Shown here one piece after another: positions 63,018 to 64,000 of a stretch of 64,000 nt of DNA. Both the position numbers and the translations under genes were made by a program. Position 1 is the stretch's first letter; every line of letters starts with the position of its first letter. This DNA is from Flavobacterium ajazii (lineage in GTDB: Bacteria; Bacteroidota; Bacteroidia; Flavobacteriales; Flavobacteriaceae): NCBI RefSeq assembly GCF_010614725.1, contig NZ_JAAEHL010000001.1, positions 642,683-706,682 on the forward strand, read 5' to 3'. The notes beneath the pieces were generated by a model. It had not been told where the DNA came from, ran no database searches, and worked only from the letters and a program-made list of their open reading frames with translations.

Positions 63018-64000
63018 ATGGCACATTTTTCAGAACAAGTACATATCAGTATAGGGAGTTTTACCCAAAACGTAGTTTATCATAATTTAGAAGTGTCACA
63101 AAAGATGGCAGATCATCATCACTTTTCTTTTGTATGGCAATATACCGGCAAGGCAATCATAAATCCGGCAGATCAGGCAAAGGCATTGAGAACGTACCTT
63201 GGCGATGAAGTTATTTTTACCTTTAAAAGTCTTACCGGAATCCGATTGATGAGCAAAGGAATCATTACAGAGCTCTCCTCCATAGATCTTCATGGCAGTG
63301 CCGAAGGATTACATGTAAAAGGCGTCAGCCACAGTATCGTTCTGGATGATATGAAAAAATCAAGGACCTACCAACAAAGGGGGATGGATGATATCGTATT
63401 GGATATTTTAGCAGAAGGTCCGGGAGAATTCTATGAAAGAGATGCTATAAAATCTACTTATCTCCAGGAGTTCAAATACATGGCTCAGTATAATGAAACC
63501 AATTTTGATTTCTTAAAACGATTAGCGAAACGTTACGGACAATGGTTCTATTTTGACGGAATGCGAATGCAGTTCGGACAGACCAAAACCAGTAAAATAA
63601 AACTTATTAATGGAGCATCATTACATAGTTTTAAAATTCAGACCAACATGGCTTCCCATAAAATTTCTTTGGGAGGTTATGATTACAATAGCGCTTCAAA
63701 TATTCGTAATGCCTCAGCAAGAACATCTGCAGGAAGCAAAGACAGTTTCTCTGCTGTTGTAGGGCACAATCAGGGAACCGTTACCCAAAACGACCTGAGT
63801 AATGGAGCTTATACCACCAACGCCCAAAGCAGCGAAGAAATCGAAGAAATGGTCAAATTGCAAACAGCAGGAAGTGATGCTAATAGTGTGTATTATAGCG
63901 GAATATCCTATTTTCCATTAGGGCTTGGACAGGTTTTTAGCATCATAAACCAAATCGTAGAGCATGAGCTCATTGTGACAGAAGTAAAACATATTTCGCA
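63018..64000 (+). CDS. vgrG: VgrG-type spike protein of a type VI secretion system (truncated by window end)
   Basis: An open frame runs from ATG 63018 to the end of the window (327 codons visible). The beginning MAHFSEQVHISIGSFTQNVV and VYHNLEVSQKMADHHHFSFV are the usual N-terminus of Bacteroidota Vgr family proteins. YLGDEVIFTF, GPGEFYERDAIKSTYLQEFK, ETNFDFLKRLAKRYGQWFYF and YFPLGLGQVF are typical of the gp27/gp44-like base of VgrG. It forms the spike tip of a contractile secretion apparatus, probably T6SS subtype iii. It has its own promoter and starts a different functional block from the pectin locus. The C-terminal part (gp5 and any effector) is outside the window. Confidence 0.9.
   Translation, partial: MAHFSEQVHISIGSFTQNVVYHNLEVSQKMADHHHFSFVWQYTGKAIINPADQAKALRTYLGDEVIFTFKSLTGIRLMSKGIITELSSIDLHGSAEGLHVKGVSHSIVLDDMKKSRTYQQRGMDDIVLDILAEGPGEFYERDAIKSTYLQEFKYMAQYNETNFDFLKRLAKRYGQWFYFDGMRMQFGQTKTSKIKLINGASLHSFKIQTNMASHKISLGGYDYNSASNIRNASARTSAGSKDSFSAVVGHNQGTVTQNDLSNGAYTTNAQSSEEIEEMVKLQTAGSDANSVYYSGISYFPLGLGQVFSIINQIVEHELIVTEVKHIS

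Overview
The window looks like the chromosome of a Flavobacterium-type member of the Bacteroidota. The DNA is AT-rich. Promoters carry the TAnnTTTG -7 box instead of a sigma-70 -10 box. Two proteins end in type IX secretion (T9SS) sorting domains. There are two SusC/SusD pairs, many lipoproteins of the form ...SC(S/A/K), and the start of a Bacteroidota-type VgrG. No phage, insertion sequence, CRISPR array, tRNA or rRNA was seen.

Layout. (1) 1-4.7 kb: genes unrelated to sugar use, namely a lipoprotein plus MauG/CcpA-type dihaem peroxidase pair, a tiny membrane protein and a T9SS-exported ELWxxDGT-repeat protein. (2) 4.8-62.6 kb: a very large pectin (rhamnogalacturonan) utilisation locus, interrupted at 7.2-8.5 kb by a two-gene unit with a ferredoxin-like lipoprotein and at 23.5 kb by a histone-H1-like gene that was too short for a routine ORF call. 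The locus encodes PL11 (twice), PL9 and PL22 lyases; GH28 (twice), GH105 (twice), GH106, GH2 and GH115; several five-bladed-propeller hydrolases including GH43 types; three CE12 esterase domains in two proteins; a sialate-O-acetylesterase-like esterase; an esterase/propeller fusion; a sulfatase; DUF4450 and DUF4861 proteins; a CBM9-like/PKD protein; L-rhamnose mutarotase; and two SusC/SusD transporters. (3) From 63.0 kb to the end: a truncated vgrG.

How the genes probably work together. A T9SS-exported PL11 lyase cuts the rhamnogalacturonan-I backbone outside the cell. The SusC/D pairs bind and import oligosaccharides. In the periplasm, CE12 and the other esterases remove acetyl groups, GH2/GH43/GH115 and a sulfatase trim side chains, PL9, PL22 and the lyases shorten the chain, GH105 removes unsaturated galacturonate, and GH106 and GH28 release rhamnose and galacturonate. 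RhaM then prepares rhamnose for cytoplasmic catabolism. The family calls come from recognising sequence motifs. The division of labour is inference.

Main discovery. Nine intergenic regions share a 16-bp element that reads CAGGATANNACAGGAY toward the gene (two CAGGAT-like half-sites 10 bp apart). In eight of the nine, exactly 21 bp separates the element from a TAnnTTT(G/A) -7 box. This appears to define one regulon covering nearly the whole locus. It also corrects two start codons. No regulator gene is present in the window.
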